From positions 1,364,001-1,428,000 of the forward strand of contig OY540812.1 of NCBI GenBank assembly GCA_961205875.1: a stretch of 64,000 nucleotides of DNA, given 5' to 3'. The notes under the pieces are model-generated. The model did no database searches, was not told the origin of the DNA, and worked only from the letters and a program-made list of their open reading frames with translations. A program made the position numbers and the translations under genes. Below, one piece after another: positions 63,234-64,000 of this stretch. Each line of letters opens with the position of its first letter. The first letter of the stretch is position 1. Origin of the DNA: Sialis fuliginosa. Lineage: Eukaryota > Arthropoda > Insecta > Megaloptera > Sialidae.

Positions 63234-63650
63234 GTAACATGATTTTATTATTTACTTTATTATATTTAAACAGAGTTGCTCACAAACACAAGTACTTTCT
63301 GTAATTGTTCTTAAATTTATGTACAGGTATTCCTTGACTTACAACCAAGATAGGTTCCTAGACATAGGTCGTAAATCGAGTTTCATAAAAAAAAGAAAAG
63401 ATACAAAATTCAAATTTATAAAACTTCTTTTATTTTTTCCATTTTTATTATTCACGGACATTTTAGGGATATAAAAAAAACTATTCAATTCAAAAATAAC
63501 AAAATCCAACAGTACAATCAGAAATATAAACTGTATACAAACACATTTCCTATACACACTTTATAAATAAATTATGTATTTTAAAGTATCTATGCAAAGA
63601 TTTTCCTGCAAATAAATACAAATAAAAAACGTGTAATTTTTTTTCAAAAG

Positions 63651-64000
63651 GTTCTATTGTTGACAAATAATTGTTGATTGTTGTGATTTGATTCAATTGT
63701 TGACAAATAATTGTTGATTGTTGTTATTTGATTCAATTGTTGACAAATAATTGTTGATTGTTGTTATTTGATTCAATTGTTGACAAATAATTTTTCATTG
63801 TTGTTATTTGATTCAATTGTTGATAAATAATTGTTCATTGTTGTTATTTGATTCAATTGTTGACAAATAATTGTTGATTGTAGTTATTTGATTCAATTGT
63901 TGACAAATAATTGTTGTTATTTGATTCAATTGTTGACAAATGATTGTTGTTATTTGATTCAATTGTTGACAAATAATTGTTGATTGTTGTTATTTGATTC
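63651..64000. repeat. Minisatellite, 40-bp unit, running off the right edge
   Basis: The unit contains TTGTTGACAAATAATTGTTG then ATTGTTGTTATTTGATTCAA and recurs every 40 bp from about 63657. Two units near 63905-63960 are shortened by about 12 bp. Nine or so units are visible and the array is cut by the window edge. It lies in the third NCOA6 intron. Confidence 0.95.

Overview
The window is AT-rich nuclear DNA from an insect. The genes are split by spliceosomal introns, many only 48-65 nt long. Conserved animal proteins are scattered among dense relics of short DNA transposons (MITEs). Protein similarity and short introns would suit a beetle, but I cannot fix the order from sequence alone. 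Gene models were assembled by eye. In every multi-exon model the GT/AG sites and codon phases close across all exons.

Layout. 1-1.1 kb: the 5' end of a minus-strand gene for a secreted LDL-receptor class A protein, running off the left edge. 1.1-9.4 kb: repeats only, including two hAT-type elements with 8-bp target duplications and a nested stack at 5604-8960. 9.46-16.9 kb: a minus-strand gene for an EGF / seven-membrane-segment / RING-CH protein (567 aa), whose last exon lies 3.3 kb beyond the previous one across a nested transposon. 17-24.7 kb: MITEs and a possible leader exon. 24.7-29.0 kb: a CRAL-TRIO lipid-transfer protein (325 aa), with a near-perfect 97-bp-arm hairpin in one intron. 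31.4-35.6 kb: Dek. 37.5-38.7 kb: proteasome beta5. 39.9-45.9 kb: glucose-6-phosphate isomerase, with one 3.65-kb intron made of three nested inverted-repeat elements.

46.5-58.8 kb is a compact housekeeping block: RpS7 (-) and COX5B (+) are divergent; Mtr3 (exosome, +) and Sf3b5 (-) converge; Sf3b5 and eco (cohesin acetyltransferase, +) are divergent across a promoter with a perfect E2F palindrome; COX6C (+) follows. 61.0 kb to the end: the 5' half of an NCOA6-type nuclear receptor coactivator, leaving the window inside an intron with a 40-bp minisatellite. The genes form no pathway; they are mostly constitutive functions (translation, splicing, RNA decay, respiration, glycolysis, proteolysis, chromatin and cohesion).

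The most unusual material is mobile DNA acting on genes: (i) a ~750-bp palindromic family present five times, whose copy in eco sits between two 36-bp duplicates of the exon-2 splice acceptor; (ii) the Pgi intron, where an inverted repeat begins next to the 5' splice site and ends near the 3' splice site; (iii) a two-level element in the RING-CH intron flanked by an unusually long (22-25 bp) direct repeat, with an inner element showing a 9-bp duplication; (iv) a minisatellite of about 34 units inside a terminal-inverted-repeat element in eco; (v) the hairpin in the CRAL-TRIO intron. No prokaryote-type system, CRISPR array, rRNA or tRNA was recognised.
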